Assembly: GCF_000955975.1 (NCBI RefSeq)
Contig: NZ_JYJF01000008.1
Span: forward strand, 1-64,000
Length of the DNA: 64,000 nucleotides
Direction: 5' to 3'
Source: Saccharothrix sp. ST-888
GTDB lineage: Bacteria > Actinomycetota > Actinomycetes > Streptomycetales > Streptomycetaceae
Shown here: piece after piece, positions 26,648-35,777 of the stretch
How the letters are laid out: each line of letters opens with the position of its first letter
How positions within the stretch are numbered: the stretch's first letter is position 1
Notes under the pieces: model-generated
Database searches by the model: none
What the model was told of the DNA's origin: nothing
The model's input: only the letters and a program-made list of their open reading frames with translations
Program-made: the position numbers and the translations under genes

Positions 26648-28012
26648 GTGTCCACCACCCGCCCGACCTCCCGTTCCGCGACCGTGCTCGCCCCCGCCCT
26701 CGCCGCCGGTGCGCTGGCCGTCCTGGTCGCCGCCCTCGCGCTGACCGTCACCCGGGGCGGCACGCTCGGCAACTCCCGCCCGTTGCACGGCTGGTACCTC
26801 GCCGACCTCGGCCTCTTCGCGCTGGCCGTGGCCCTGCTGCGGCGGGTGCCCGCGCGGCAGGTCGCCGGCCTGGTCCTGGTGGGAAGCGTGGCCGTCGCCG
26901 CCACCGGCCTGCTGGCCCCGCCGCGGACCAGCGACGACGTCTACCGGTACGTCTGGGACGGCCGGGTCCAGGCCGCCGGGATCTCCCCGTACCGGTACGC
27001 GCCCGACGACCCGCCGCTCGTGCGGCTCCGTGATCCCGCGCTCTTCCCGCCGGAGAGCAGCTGCACCGCCTGGAACGAGCGCCGGACCGCCACCGGCTCG
27101 TGCACCCACATCAACCGGCCCGCCGTGCACACCATTTACCCGCCGGTCGCCGAGTTCTGGTTCCTCGGCCTGCACATGGCCGGCGGAACGGTCCGGACGG
27201 CGCAGGTGGGCGGCGCGCTGCTCGCGGTCGCCACCACCGGGGCGCTGCTGCTGATCCGCCGTCAGGACTGGCGCGCCGGGCTGTGGGGCTGGTTCCCCGG
27301 GATCGCGATCTGGTCCGTCAACGACGCCCATGTGGACACGCTGGGCGCGCTGCTGCTGGTCGTCGCCCTCGGTCTGGCGGCCCGGCGGCAGGCCGTCGCC
27401 GGCGGCGTCGCGCTCGGCGCGGCCATCGCCACCAAGCTGCTGCCCGGACTCGCCCTGCCCGGCGCGATGTCCGGCGTGCTGGCCCGCCGTCCGCGCCCAC
27501 GGGACCTGGTGCTGCCGTGCTCCGCACTGGCCGCCTTCGTGCTCGCCTACCTGCCGTACGTGCTCGCCTCGGGCACCGGGGTGATCGGCTACCTGCCCGG
27601 CTACCTGCGCGAGGAGGGGTACGAGGACGGCCAGATCGCCCGGTTCGGCCTGCTGCGGCTGGTGTTTCCGGCCGGCTGGGCGCCGTACGCGGCGGCGCTG
27701 GTGCTGGCGGTGGTCGTCCTGTACGTGCTGCGGCGCGGCGACCCGGCGCGGCCGTGGGGCGGCGCGCTGCTGGTCACCGGCACCGCGCTGCTGCTGGTCG
27801 CACCCGCCTACCCCTGGTACGGCCTGCTGGTCGTGGCGCTGGCCGCGCTGGACGGGCGCTGGGAGTGGCTGGCCGTGCCCGCCGCCGGCCAGGCGCTCTA
27901 CCTGCTCGGCGGCGACGCCCAGCAGCCCGCCTACGCCGCCGCGTTGGCCGTCGTCCTGGTCGGTGTCGTGGTGCGACGGCTCCGGTCCGTCGCCATGGTC
28001 GTACCGAGCTGA
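26648..28012 (+). CDS. GT87-family polyprenyl-phosphate-mannose-dependent transferase
   Basis: 454 residues with about a dozen hydrophobic segments. Acidic and aromatic motifs in the first extracellular loop ('RTSDDVYRYVWDGRVQAAG', 'SPYRYAPDD', 'IYPPVAEFWF') are typical of GT-C enzymes such as the alpha-mannosyltransferases of actinobacterial lipoglycan assembly (DUF2029/GT87). 'NDAHVDTLGALLLVVAL' and 'ATKLLPGLALPG' fit the same family. GTG 26648 is the start, with a weak AGGGTG before it. The sugar acceptor is unknown. Confidence 0.8.
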   Translation: MSTTRPTSRSATVLAPALAAGALAVLVAALALTVTRGGTLGNSRPLHGWYLADLGLFALAVALLRRVPARQVAGLVLVGSVAVAATGLLAPPRTSDDVYRYVWDGRVQAAGISPYRYAPDDPPLVRLRDPALFPPESSCTAWNERRTATGSCTHINRPAVHTIYPPVAEFWFLGLHMAGGTVRTAQVGGALLAVATTGALLLIRRQDWRAGLWGWFPGIAIWSVNDAHVDTLGALLLVVALGLAARRQAVAGGVALGAAIATKLLPGLALPGAMSGVLARRPRPRDLVLPCSALAAFVLAYLPYVLASGTGVIGYLPGYLREEGYEDGQIARFGLLRLVFPAGWAPYAAALVLAVVVLYVLRRGDPARPWGGALLVTGTALLLVAPAYPWYGLLVVALAALDGRWEWLAVPAAGQALYLLGGDAQQPAYAAALAVVLVGVVVRRLRSVAMVVPS

Positions 28013-28133
28013 GGAGTGGTCAACTGTGCGCCACGCGAGGCTGATCGGGGGAATCGTTTCACCGGGTTTGCGGCCTTTTAGGGTGATCCCTGTCCGACTT
28101 GGCACACCTGCCATCGAGAAGGAACACCTGATC

Positions 28134-28481
28134 ATGCGTCTTCGCAACGCCGCAGCGGCGGCCGCCGCCGCTCTCTCGCTCGTCCTCACCCTGCCCACCT
28201 CGGCCAGTGCGGCCCAGGGCGAGTTCACCTACCGGTTCATCGGCCTGGACGGCGCTCCGCAGACCGGCCGGCTGCTCGACCCGGAGAGCCGGGAGTGCAT
28301 CAACCTTCCCGAGGTGGCCGACCCGGACTCCTCCGAGCCCGCCGACTCGCCGCGCAACCGCACGGACGCGACCGCCACGGTCTTCAAGGACCCCGACTGT
28401 GAGGGCGACTACTTCACGCTCCGCCCGCTCACCGGTCACGGCTCCGAGCGCCTGAAGATCCGCTCGGTGGTCTTCTCCTGA
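28134..28481 (+). CDS. Small secreted protein
   Basis: 115 residues: an Ala-rich signal peptide ('NAAAAAAAALSLVLTLPTSA', cleavage near 'SASA') and a mature part with two cysteines ('RECINLPEV', 'DPDCEGDYFTLRPL'), which could form one disulfide. The pattern recalls small beta/gamma-crystallin-like secreted actinobacterial proteins, but I would not assign a function. AGAAGGA precedes the ATG. Confidence 0.75.
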   Translation: MRLRNAAAAAAAALSLVLTLPTSASAAQGEFTYRFIGLDGAPQTGRLLDPESRECINLPEVADPDSSEPADSPRNRTDATATVFKDPDCEGDYFTLRPLTGHGSERLKIRSVVFS

Positions 28482-28500
28482 CGTACCGGACGTGCCGAAT

Positions 28501-28536
28501 GCCTGCCCCGGCCCGCCGTGACGGACCGGGGCAGGC
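28501..28536 (+). terminator. Terminator hairpin after the small secreted protein gene
   Basis: Perfect 11-bp stem (28501-28511 with 28526-28536) and a 14-nt loop, 19 bp after the stop. Confidence 0.75.
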
Positions 28537-28763
28537 CGGTCATGGCCGCCGGTGGTCAGTGCCCGCGGCCGTCCTCCCGGCGCGTGGCCCGCGCGTGGTC
28601 GCGGTGTCCTGCACGAATGCGAAAGCGACCGGCCGTTCGGCGTCGGCCCGCCGGGCGTCCCGTGTCGCGAAGCCCGAGGTCAACTCCTCGGCGGAGCCGT
28701 CCGGTTACCATCGGTCGAGCACCTCCGCAGAACCGGGCCGACACGAGTGAGCGAGGCAGCAGC

Positions 28764-29615
28764 ATGGGCGAGGGAACCACCGCGGACGCCGTCGAGACGG
28801 CACGCCGCTACTACGGAGCCAGCGAGGTGGACGGCTTCTACTCCGCCGTGTGGGGCGGGGAGGACATCCACACCGGCAGCTACGCCGATGAGCGCGAACC
28901 GATCGCGGCCGCGTCCCGGCGCACCGTCGAACGGGCCGCGGCGAAGATCGCCGACCGTCTCGGCCCCGAGGCCACGGTGCTGGACCTGGGATCGGGATAC
29001 GGCGGCGCGACCCGCCATCTGGCGGAGCGCTTCGGCTGCCGGGTGGTCGCCCTCAACATCAGCGAGTCCCAGAACGAGCGGCACCGCAGGACCAATGCGG
29101 AGCGCGGTCTGGACCGGCTCGTCGAGGTGGTCACCGGTTCCTTCCAGGACATCCCGTTCCCCGACGGGCGGTTCGACGTGGTCTGGTCGCAGGAGGCGTT
29201 CTGTCACAGCCCCGACCGGACCCGGCTGCTGACGGAGGCGGTCCGGGTGCTCAGGCCGCAGGGGGATCTAATCTTCACCGATGTGATGGCGGCCGACGGC
29301 GTCCCGCCCGAGGCGCTGCGGACCGTCGTCGCGCGGCTGGAGGTGACCGCCCTCGCCGCACCGGAGTACTACCGCAAGCAGATCGCCGAACTCGGCCTCA
29401 CCCGGATCGACTTCGAGGACGACAGCGCGCAGCTGCTCACCCACTACCTCCGGCTGGAGGAGGAGACCAGGCGGCGGGCGGCGGAACTCCGGGACCTTCT
29501 CGGCCCCGGCTATCTGGCGGGCCTGCTGGAGAACCTGCCGCTGTGGGTGGACGCCTGCCGGGCCGGCCGGCTGAGCTGGGGCATCTTCCACTGCCGCGGC
29601 GACCGCCAAGGCTGA
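28764..29615 (+). CDS. SAM-dependent methyltransferase (sarcosine/dimethylglycine N-methyltransferase-like)
   Basis: 283 residues, class I Rossmann fold: motif I 'VLDLGSGYGGATRHLAERF', 'VVALNISESQNERHR', 'GSFQDIPFPDGRFDVVWSQE' and 'RVLRPQGDLIFTDVM'. The N-terminal 'ARRYYGASEVDGFYSAVWGG' and 'EDIHTGSY' are typical of the glycine betaine-forming sarcosine/dimethylglycine methyltransferases and close relatives. ATG 28764 follows GCGAGGCAGCAGC. No betaine genes are adjacent, so the substrate is unproven. Confidence 0.8.
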   Translation: MGEGTTADAVETARRYYGASEVDGFYSAVWGGEDIHTGSYADEREPIAAASRRTVERAAAKIADRLGPEATVLDLGSGYGGATRHLAERFGCRVVALNISESQNERHRRTNAERGLDRLVEVVTGSFQDIPFPDGRFDVVWSQEAFCHSPDRTRLLTEAVRVLRPQGDLIFTDVMAADGVPPEALRTVVARLEVTALAAPEYYRKQIAELGLTRIDFEDDSAQLLTHYLRLEEETRRRAAELRDLLGPGYLAGLLENLPLWVDACRAGRLSWGIFHCRGDRQG

Positions 29616-29706
29616 CTGCCGTGTGGGCCTGGGTGGTTGATCCTTGCACCGGGGAAATCGGTTGGTCTGCGGTCGAACCGGCCGGATTCCGTGGGAGGAG
29701 AGCGTC

Positions 29707-29885
29707 ATGACCGCCATCGAGGGTGCCGTCGCGCTCGTCACGCCGTCGCCCGCCAGGGGCTGGACGGCATCGAGGCCGGAGCCTTCGAGGTGCTCGCGGA
29801 CGAGACGTCCTGCCGGGTGAAGGCCGGGCTGTCCGGCGATCCGGCGGCCTGCTACCCGGAGCTCGGCGGGACGGCCCTCTGGTAG
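29707..29885 (+). pseudogene. Short-chain dehydrogenase remnant with internal deletion
   Basis: A good ribosome binding site (GGGAGGAG) and ATG start 'MTAIEGAVALVT', the first strand of an SDR Rossmann fold. The sequence then jumps, in another frame, to 'GLDGIEAGAFEVLADE' and 'VKAGLSGDPAACYPEL', which matches the C-terminal tail of SDRs. The ~180 central residues, including the catalytic Tyr-Lys, are missing. Confidence 0.6.
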
Positions 29886-29926
29886 CGCGGCCGGTCCTGG
29901 GCCGCCGGTCGTGGGTGCGGGGGTGT

Positions 29927-31381
29927 TCAGACCGGCAGCAGCCGGGCCACGAGTTCGCCGAGGCGGCGTGCGTTGCGGCACGGGTGCATCTCGACGAGCC
30001 CGGCGTAGGCGTGGGCGGCGGAGTCGCCGGTGGACCAGAGCTCGATCCGCTCGGGGTTGAGCCAGTACACCCGGCGGGCGCGGTCGGCGATCCGGCCGAG
30101 GGCGGGCAGGTTGGGGTCCCGGCCGTTGTTGCGGGCGTCGCCCAGGATCAGGACGCAGGTGCGCGGGCCGACCGCGGCCAGATGCCGGTCGGCGAACTCG
30201 CCCAGTGCGGCGCCGTAGTCGCTGTTGCCGTGGAAGCCGAGCACCTTCGCCTCGGTGAGGATGCGCCGGCCGAGTGCGGCCGGGTCGGCGGAGCCCGCGG
30301 TGACCAGCCGGGTCACCTCGTCGGTGCGGTTGACGAAGGCGAAGACCCGGACCTTGCTGAACTGGTCGCGCATCGCCTGGACCAGCAGCATGGTGAAGTC
30401 CGCGAAGCCCGCCACCGAACCGGACACGTCGCACAGCAGGACGATCTCGGGCCGGCCCGGCCGGCGGCGGCGGTAGGCCGGGCGCAGCGGTACGCCGCCG
30501 GTGGAGAGCGAACGCCGCAGGGTGCGGCGCAGGTCGATCCGGCCGGCGTGGGCCTTCCGGCGGCGGGCGGCCAGCCGGGTGGCGAGCTTGCGGGCCAACG
30601 GCTGCACGGTCCGGCGCAGCTCGGCGAGTTGGTCCCGGTTCGCGGCCAGGAAGTCGACCCGGTCGGTGCTGGGGGCGATGGCGCGCTGGGCGATCCGCTC
30701 GGTGCCGCGCAGTTCGGCGGCGCGCCGCCGGGCCTCGGTGCCCACCTGGCCGCGGAAGCCCTGGATCCGGCGACGGATCTCGTCCGCGTCGAGCCGGTCG
30801 GTGAAGCCGGGCGACTGTCCTGCGCGGCGGGCGGCGAGCAGGCCGGCCAGCAGGGTCTCCGGTGCCAGGCGGCTGAGGGTCTGGTGCGCGGACCACCCCT
30901 GGGCGGCGGGGCTGGAGCCGTAGCGGCCGAGGGTGTTCACCGCCTCGCCCGCGAGCTGGGTGAGCGCCGAGCGGTCGTCGGCGGCGAGTGCCTCGGCCAG
31001 CCGCTCCCGCAGGTCGGCCAGGACGGCCCGGTCGGTGGGGTTGGTGGGGCTGACGGGGTTGGCCGGGCCGGTCGGCTCGGCCCCCGGGTCCGCTCGGGCG
31101 GCTTCGGGTGTGCCGACGCCGAGCGGGAAGTAGAGGTCGAAGGTCGCGTCGAACACGGCGCGTTGGCCGTCGGCCCGCAGCAGCGCGGCGGCGAGACCTT
31201 CGCGGATGTACGCGCGATCGGTCAGGCCGAGTGCCGCCAGGACGGCCCCGGCGTCGACGGTCTCACCGGGGCCGATCCGCATGCCGTGGTCCCGCAGTGC
31301 CTGGACGAATCCGGTCAGCCGCTCGGGAAGGCCGTGCACGGGCTCGCGCACGTCGGTCGCGGTCGGGTCGGCTCCGGTCAC
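29927..31381 (-). CDS. VWA-domain (CoxE-like) protein
   Basis: 484 residues. The C-terminal ~200 residues are a von Willebrand A domain with the metal-site motif 'LLCDVSGSVAGF' (DxSGS), 'GNSDYGAAL' and 'LGDARNNGRDPN'. Upstream is a charged helical region ('RRRIQGFRGQVGTEARRRAA'). This is the usual partner of MoxR AAA+ ATPases in chaperone systems that help metal centres or complexes mature. GTG 31381 overlaps the stop of the AAA gene by 4 bp, so they are translationally coupled. Confidence 0.88.
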   Translation of the reverse strand: MTGADPTATDVREPVHGLPERLTGFVQALRDHGMRIGPGETVDAGAVLAALGLTDRAYIREGLAAALLRADGQRAVFDATFDLYFPLGVGTPEAARADPGAEPTGPANPVSPTNPTDRAVLADLRERLAEALAADDRSALTQLAGEAVNTLGRYGSSPAAQGWSAHQTLSRLAPETLLAGLLAARRAGQSPGFTDRLDADEIRRRIQGFRGQVGTEARRRAAELRGTERIAQRAIAPSTDRVDFLAANRDQLAELRRTVQPLARKLATRLAARRRKAHAGRIDLRRTLRRSLSTGGVPLRPAYRRRRPGRPEIVLLCDVSGSVAGFADFTMLLVQAMRDQFSKVRVFAFVNRTDEVTRLVTAGSADPAALGRRILTEAKVLGFHGNSDYGAALGEFADRHLAAVGPRTCVLILGDARNNGRDPNLPALGRIADRARRVYWLNPERIELWSTGDSAAHAYAGLVEMHPCRNARRLGELVARLLPV

Positions 31382-32265
31382 GTCAGGGTCAGCTTCCGGG
31401 TGGCCTTCAGCACGTCGTCCTGGTGCTTGAGGATCACCCCGAGGCTGTCGCGGACCACCGCCTCGTCCAGGGTGTCGGCGCCGAGCGCGAGCAGCGTCCG
31501 GGCCCAGTCGATGGTCTCCGCGACCGAGGGCGCCTTGCGGAGTTCCATGGCGCGCAGCGCGCCGACGACCTTGACCAGGGAGTCGGCGAGCACCTGGTCC
31601 AGCCCCGGCACCTTCAGCCGGACGATCCGCTGTTCGAGTGCGGCGTCGGGGAAGTCGAGGTGCAGGAACAGACAGCGGCGGCGCAGCGCCTCGGAGAGCT
31701 CGCGGGTCGCGTTGGAGGTGAGCAGCACGAACGGGCGGCGGGTCGCGGTGATCGTGCCGAGTTCGGGCACGGTGACCTGGAAGTCGCTCAGCACCTCCAG
31801 CAGCAGCCCCTCCACCTCCACGTCGGCCTTGTCGGTCTCGTCGATCAGCAGCACGGTCGGCTCGCTGCCGCGGATCGCGGTGAGCAGCGGGCGGGTGAGC
31901 AGGAACTCCTCGCCGAAGATGTCGGTACGGGCCTCGTCCCAGCTCTCGTCCCGTCCGGCGGTGATCCGCAGCAGCTGCTTGGCGTGGTTCCATTCGTACA
32001 GGGCGCGGGACTCGTCGATGCCTTCGTAGCACTGCAGGCGGACCAGTCTCGCCGCGCCGACGCGGGCGACCGCCTTCGCCAGCTCGGTCTTGCCGACCCC
32101 GGCCGGGCCCTCGACCAGCAGGGGCTTTCCGAGCCGGTCGGCCAGGAAGACCGTGGTGGCGACCGCAGGCGAGGCGAGGTAGCCCGCCTCGGCCAGCTTC
32201 GCGGACACATCGTCCACGGAGGTGAAGAACCCGGTCCCGGCCGGGTGCGTGCCGTCCTCGCTCAT
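31378..32265 (-). CDS. MoxR-family AAA+ ATPase
   Basis: 295 residues. Walker A 'GPAGVGKTELAKAVA', Walker B 'TVLLIDETDKAD', sensor 1 'FVLLTSNATRELSEALRRRC' and arginine finger region 'RRRCLFLHLDFP'. The MoxR type is indicated by length, motif layout and the VWA partner downstream. The pair probably acts as a chaperone inserting cofactors or remodelling a complex, here with no client gene adjacent. Confidence 0.92.
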   Translation of the reverse strand: MSEDGTHPAGTGFFTSVDDVSAKLAEAGYLASPAVATTVFLADRLGKPLLVEGPAGVGKTELAKAVARVGAARLVRLQCYEGIDESRALYEWNHAKQLLRITAGRDESWDEARTDIFGEEFLLTRPLLTAIRGSEPTVLLIDETDKADVEVEGLLLEVLSDFQVTVPELGTITATRRPFVLLTSNATRELSEALRRRCLFLHLDFPDAALEQRIVRLKVPGLDQVLADSLVKVVGALRAMELRKAPSVAETIDWARTLLALGADTLDEAVVRDSLGVILKHQDDVLKATRKLTLT

Positions 32266-32544
32266 ATCGCCGACTCCCCTTCGCCCACCATCGTGTGGAG
32301 TACCTTACTGGGCGGTCACTTGCCGGATCCGGTCAGGACCGAAGTCCCTCCCGTGGCGCGGCCCCGAACCGGCCGCTGTCTCGGCCCTCCTGACGGATGG
32401 CGAGGGGATGATGCCGTGTGCCGGGGTCGACGAACCGCTCGGTCAGGGCTGGGTGCAGGCCGCGGAGTTCGGGCTCACGCTGCCGCTGTCGTGCGCGATC
32501 GGCCGTGGGGACCGCGGGCGGGCGGAGCGATGGACCGGCGGCCG

Positions 32545-33381
32545 TCAGTGCGCGGTGGCGGCGAGCAGGCCGTGCAGGGACGCCTTCAGGTTGGTGACGA
32601 AGGAGTCGCGGGCCGCGTCGTCGAGGAGGTCCAGCGACAGGTACGGGTTCAGATCCTCCAACTCGACCAGCAGGAGCTCCCCTTCGGGTGTCCGGCAGGC
32701 GTCGACCCGCTGGATGCCGTGGTCGATGTCGTTCCAGTCGACGAAGCGCTGGGCGAAGCCGAGGTCGGCGGGGGAGGGGGCGTACGGCTCCAGGAGCCAG
32801 CGCTGGTCGGGGCGGGGGGCGTACAGGGCGTACTGGAAGGCGCGGTCGATGAAGTAGAACGAGACCTCGTAGCGGAAGTGGATCCGCGGCTGGACCAGGA
32901 CGTCGCCGTGGGCCACGGCCGCGATCCGGTCCCGGGGGACGAACTCCAGACCTATCGAGTCCGCGCCCAGCCTGGGCTTGACCACGTACTCCGCCACCAC
33001 GGGCAGGCGGTCGAGGTCCTGCGGGCGGTCGACGGTGGGGATGACCGGGTATCCGGCGGCGGACAGGTCGAGCAGGTACTGCTTGCCCGCCATGTCGCCC
33101 TTGCCGGAGAGCTGGTTGTAGAGGCGCGCGCCACGGGCGGCCGCCTGCTCGCGGAAGGCGTCGTACTGGGCCTGGTAGTGCAGCACCGGCCCGCTGTTGC
33201 GGACCACCACCACGTCGAAGGCGTCCATCAGCGCGGCCGCGTCCAGGGGGTGGCACAGGGCGATCTCGAAGTCCTCGCGGAGGCGGGCGGAGAGCCGGAT
33301 GTCCTCGTCGCAGTACCGCCGCCCGCGTGCCTGGTAGGCCAGGTCGGTGACGTAGAGGACCTTGGGCTGGGAGGCGGCCAT
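32545..33381 (-). CDS. ATP-grasp-like protein of unknown substrate
   Basis: 278 residues. 'KVLYVTDLAYQARGRRY' at the N-terminus is followed by 'DVVVVRNSGPVLHY', 'LYNQLSGKGDMAGKQYLLDL' (hinge), 'VVKPRLGADSIGLEFV' (ATP-binding Lys strand) and 'LLVELEDLNPYLSLDLLD', where the Glu and Asn fit the Mg2+-binding ELxxxNP-type end of ATP-grasp enzymes. Such proteins ligate a carboxylate to an amine. There is no partner gene. The 279 bp before the AAA gene (32266-32544) hold no gene and presumably the promoter of the AAA/VWA pair. Confidence 0.75.
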   Translation of the reverse strand: MAASQPKVLYVTDLAYQARGRRYCDEDIRLSARLREDFEIALCHPLDAAALMDAFDVVVVRNSGPVLHYQAQYDAFREQAAARGARLYNQLSGKGDMAGKQYLLDLSAAGYPVIPTVDRPQDLDRLPVVAEYVVKPRLGADSIGLEFVPRDRIAAVAHGDVLVQPRIHFRYEVSFYFIDRAFQYALYAPRPDQRWLLEPYAPSPADLGFAQRFVDWNDIDHGIQRVDACRTPEGELLLVELEDLNPYLSLDLLDDAARDSFVTNLKASLHGLLAATAH

Positions 33382-33496
33382 GCTTCTCCTGAAGATCGTT
33401 TGATGGCCAACCTACCTGCTTCTCCGGCGTCCGGCACCGGGGTTAGGGTGGGCACCGCGCAATGAAGGCACGCCCTCGCAGAGAGTGAAGGATCCG

Positions 33497-34846
33497 GTGG
33501 ACTCCACTCAGGCCGTGGCCACGGGCCGGTACTTCCCGGACCACGGCGATCTCCGCTACCGGGTCCGGCGGTACGAACTGACGCTGGACTACCGGCCCGA
33601 GACCGACCGCCTCGCCGGCAGCGCCGGGATCGAGGCGCTCGCCGCCCAGGGGACCGACCGGCTGCGGGAGTTCGCGCTGGACCTGGCCGACTTCCGGATC
33701 GGGCGGGTGCTGGTGGACGGCCGGCCGGCGCACCACACCCATCGCGGCGGCAGACTGCGGATCCGCCCGGCCGAACCGCCGGCGGCGGGTGCGGCGTTCA
33801 CCGTGGAGGTGCGGTGGTCCGGCAGGCCGAAGCCGGTCCGCAGCCCGTGGGGCGGCATCGGCTGGACGGAGACCACGCACGGCGCCCTGGTGGCCAGCCA
33901 GCCGGTCGGCGCGCCGTCCTGGTTCCCGTGCAACGACCGGCCGTCGGACAAGGCGAGCTACCTGATCTCGCTCACCGTGCCGTCCGCGTGCACCGTGGTG
34001 CTCGGCGGGCGCCTGCTGGCCCGGACCGCGCACGCGAGCACCACCACCTGGGTGTACGAGCAGCCTGCCCCCACCCCGGCCTACCTGGTCGGCCTGTCGA
34101 TCGGCTCGTACCGGGAGGTCCGGCTGGACGATCCGCAGTCCGGTGCCGTCCCCCAGCTCGGGTACGTCCCGGCCCGCCTGGTGCCGCGCTTCGAGGCCGA
34201 CTTCGGGCGGCAGCCCCGGATGATGCGGCTGTTCCAGGAGCTCTTCGGCCGCTACCCGTTCGGCGAGTACACGGTGGTGGTCGCTGACGAGGACCTGGAC
34301 GTCCCGGTCGAGGCCCAGGGGCTCTCCTCCTTCGGGGCCAACCACCTGGACGGGCAACGCGGTTGGGAACGGCTGGTCGCCCACGAACTCGCCCACCAGT
34401 GGTTCGGCAACAGCGTCACCGTCGCCGACTGGCAGCACATCTGGCTGAACGAGGGCTTCGCCAAGTACGCCGAGTGGCTCTGGTCGGAGCACTCCGGCGG
34501 ACCCGCAGCCCACACCCTGGCCGCCGCCGCGCACCGCCGACTCGCCGCCCTGCCACCGGACCTGCGGCTCGCCGACCCCGGCCGACGGCAGATGTTCGAC
34601 GACCGCGTCTACGAGCGCGGCGGCCTCACCATGCACGCCCTGCGCTGCACCCTGGGCGACGAGACCTTCTTCGGACTGCTCCGCGACTGGACCACCGTCC
34701 ACCGCCACTCGACCGTCACCACCGCCGACTTCACCGCCGCCGCCACCCGTCACGCCGGGCGGCCGCTGGACGCCTTCTTCGCGGCCTGGCTGACCGAACC
34801 GGCCCTCCCGCCCCTGCCCGCCGGTGCCGAGTCCGGTGGTGTGTAG
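33497..34846 (+). CDS. M1-family zinc aminopeptidase
   Basis: 449 residues. The zinc motif 'HELAHQWFGNSV' with downstream 'WLNEGFAKYAEW' gives HExxH...E, as in M1 peptidases. The N-terminal beta domain ('RYELTLDYRPETDRLAGSA') is present, but the long C-terminal ERAP-like domain is short, as in compact bacterial M1 members. GTG 33497 is favoured by GAAGGA (33487-33492); GTG 33485 would add four residues. No signal peptide. It probably trims N-terminal residues from peptides in the cytoplasm. Confidence 0.88.
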   Translation: MDSTQAVATGRYFPDHGDLRYRVRRYELTLDYRPETDRLAGSAGIEALAAQGTDRLREFALDLADFRIGRVLVDGRPAHHTHRGGRLRIRPAEPPAAGAAFTVEVRWSGRPKPVRSPWGGIGWTETTHGALVASQPVGAPSWFPCNDRPSDKASYLISLTVPSACTVVLGGRLLARTAHASTTTWVYEQPAPTPAYLVGLSIGSYREVRLDDPQSGAVPQLGYVPARLVPRFEADFGRQPRMMRLFQELFGRYPFGEYTVVVADEDLDVPVEAQGLSSFGANHLDGQRGWERLVAHELAHQWFGNSVTVADWQHIWLNEGFAKYAEWLWSEHSGGPAAHTLAAAAHRRLAALPPDLRLADPGRRQMFDDRVYERGGLTMHALRCTLGDETFFGLLRDWTTVHRHSTVTTADFTAAATRHAGRPLDAFFAAWLTEPALPPLPAGAESGGV

Positions 34847-34981
34847 CGCTGCTGTCGGCGCCGTTAAGCGGTGCTGTGTTCCGTCGGGTGGCCGCGTTCG
34901 GGCAGAGTGACCGGCAGGTCGCGGGGGCGTGCGCTGCGCTGTCGCTTGCTCGACGAGGTGATGGTCTTGTCCTGTTCCGCC

Positions 34982-35653
34982 ATGAAACGCGCGCTCAATG
35001 CCGTGGCTGCCGTCCTGCTGCTCGCTGCCGGGACGGCGGCGTGCGGGTCCGGCTCATCGGGTTCGGCCGCTGCTGCGCCTGCCGGGCCTGCTGCGCCCGG
35101 GAATCCGGGGGCGGCCGGGGCGGCGCAGGCGGCGGCGTACCGGCTCGGCACACCCGGCAGCGCCGGCGGCTACGCCTTCCACCAGGCCACCGGTGCCAGC
35201 GAGCAGAAGATGTCGACGGAGGAGCAGCGGATCACCGGGCTGCTCGGGATCAGCGGTACGCCGGTCCGGGCGCTCTACGACGACGCCGCCGAGAACGAGT
35301 GGATCGTCTTCATCGGAGTCAACGGCACCGGCTTCGACCCGTCCCGACTGCACGCCAGGCTCTGGCAGCCGCCGATCACCCGACCGGACGGGTCGGGCAA
35401 CCGGTCCACCCTCTCCTGGCAGGACGCCGACCCCGGGCCGCATGGCGGCCGGGCGATCTGCTCGGAGGAACTGCTGCAGTCGGGTGCCATGGCGGCCGAG
35501 AACAGCGCCTGCATGTGGATGACCCCGACCACCTTCGGCGAGGTCTCCTTCTATCCCAAGGGCTTCAGCGACCGCCTGCTCAAGGGCTTCACCACGGCCG
35601 ATGCGGTCAACCTCATGCGAGGGATCCGCGCCGACGTCGAGCAGTCGGCGTAG
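34982..35653 (+). CDS. Putative lipoprotein
   Basis: 223 residues from ATG 34982: 'KRALNAVAAVLLLAAGTAAC' with a lipobox-like Cys, then an Ala/Gly/Pro-rich spacer and a globular part ('EEQRITGLLGISGTPVRALY', 'WIVFIGVNGTGFDPSR', 'DADPGPHGGRAICSE', 'AACMWMTPTTFGEVSFYPKG'-like). This kind of lipoprotein is common in streptomycetes next to sensor or transport genes; the function is unknown. ATG 34961 would add seven residues and has GAGG only 2 nt before it, so the start is uncertain. Confidence 0.75.
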   Translation: MKRALNAVAAVLLLAAGTAACGSGSSGSAAAAPAGPAAPGNPGAAGAAQAAAYRLGTPGSAGGYAFHQATGASEQKMSTEEQRITGLLGISGTPVRALYDDAAENEWIVFIGVNGTGFDPSRLHARLWQPPITRPDGSGNRSTLSWQDADPGPHGGRAICSEELLQSGAMAAENSACMWMTPTTFGEVSFYPKGFSDRLLKGFTTADAVNLMRGIRADVEQSA

Positions 35654-35668
35654 CCGTCCACGGCTCTC

Positions 35669-35699
35669 GCCCCGCCCGGCCGCGAAGCGTGGGCGGGGC
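35669..35699 (+). terminator. Terminator hairpin after the lipoprotein gene
   Basis: 9-bp stem (35669-35677 with 35691-35699) with a 13-nt loop, 15 bp after the stop. Confidence 0.6.
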
Positions 35700-35777
35700 C
35701 GGCCCGGGTCTGCCGGGGTCGGGCAGTTCACCGGTGTGATGAACTGCTGGCCGTCAGGTCGGTTCGGAAGGGGCGTC

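Noticed and set aside
28518..28763. N-terminal extension of the methyltransferase gene to 28518
   Set aside because: The extra 82 residues are Arg/Pro/Ser-rich with no family match, and begin inside the preceding terminator hairpin; ATG 28764 with its own GAGG is better.
32222..32544. Rightward open frame overlapping the AAA gene start and the space after it
   Set aside because: No recognisable protein, poor start context and antisense overlap with two well-supported genes.
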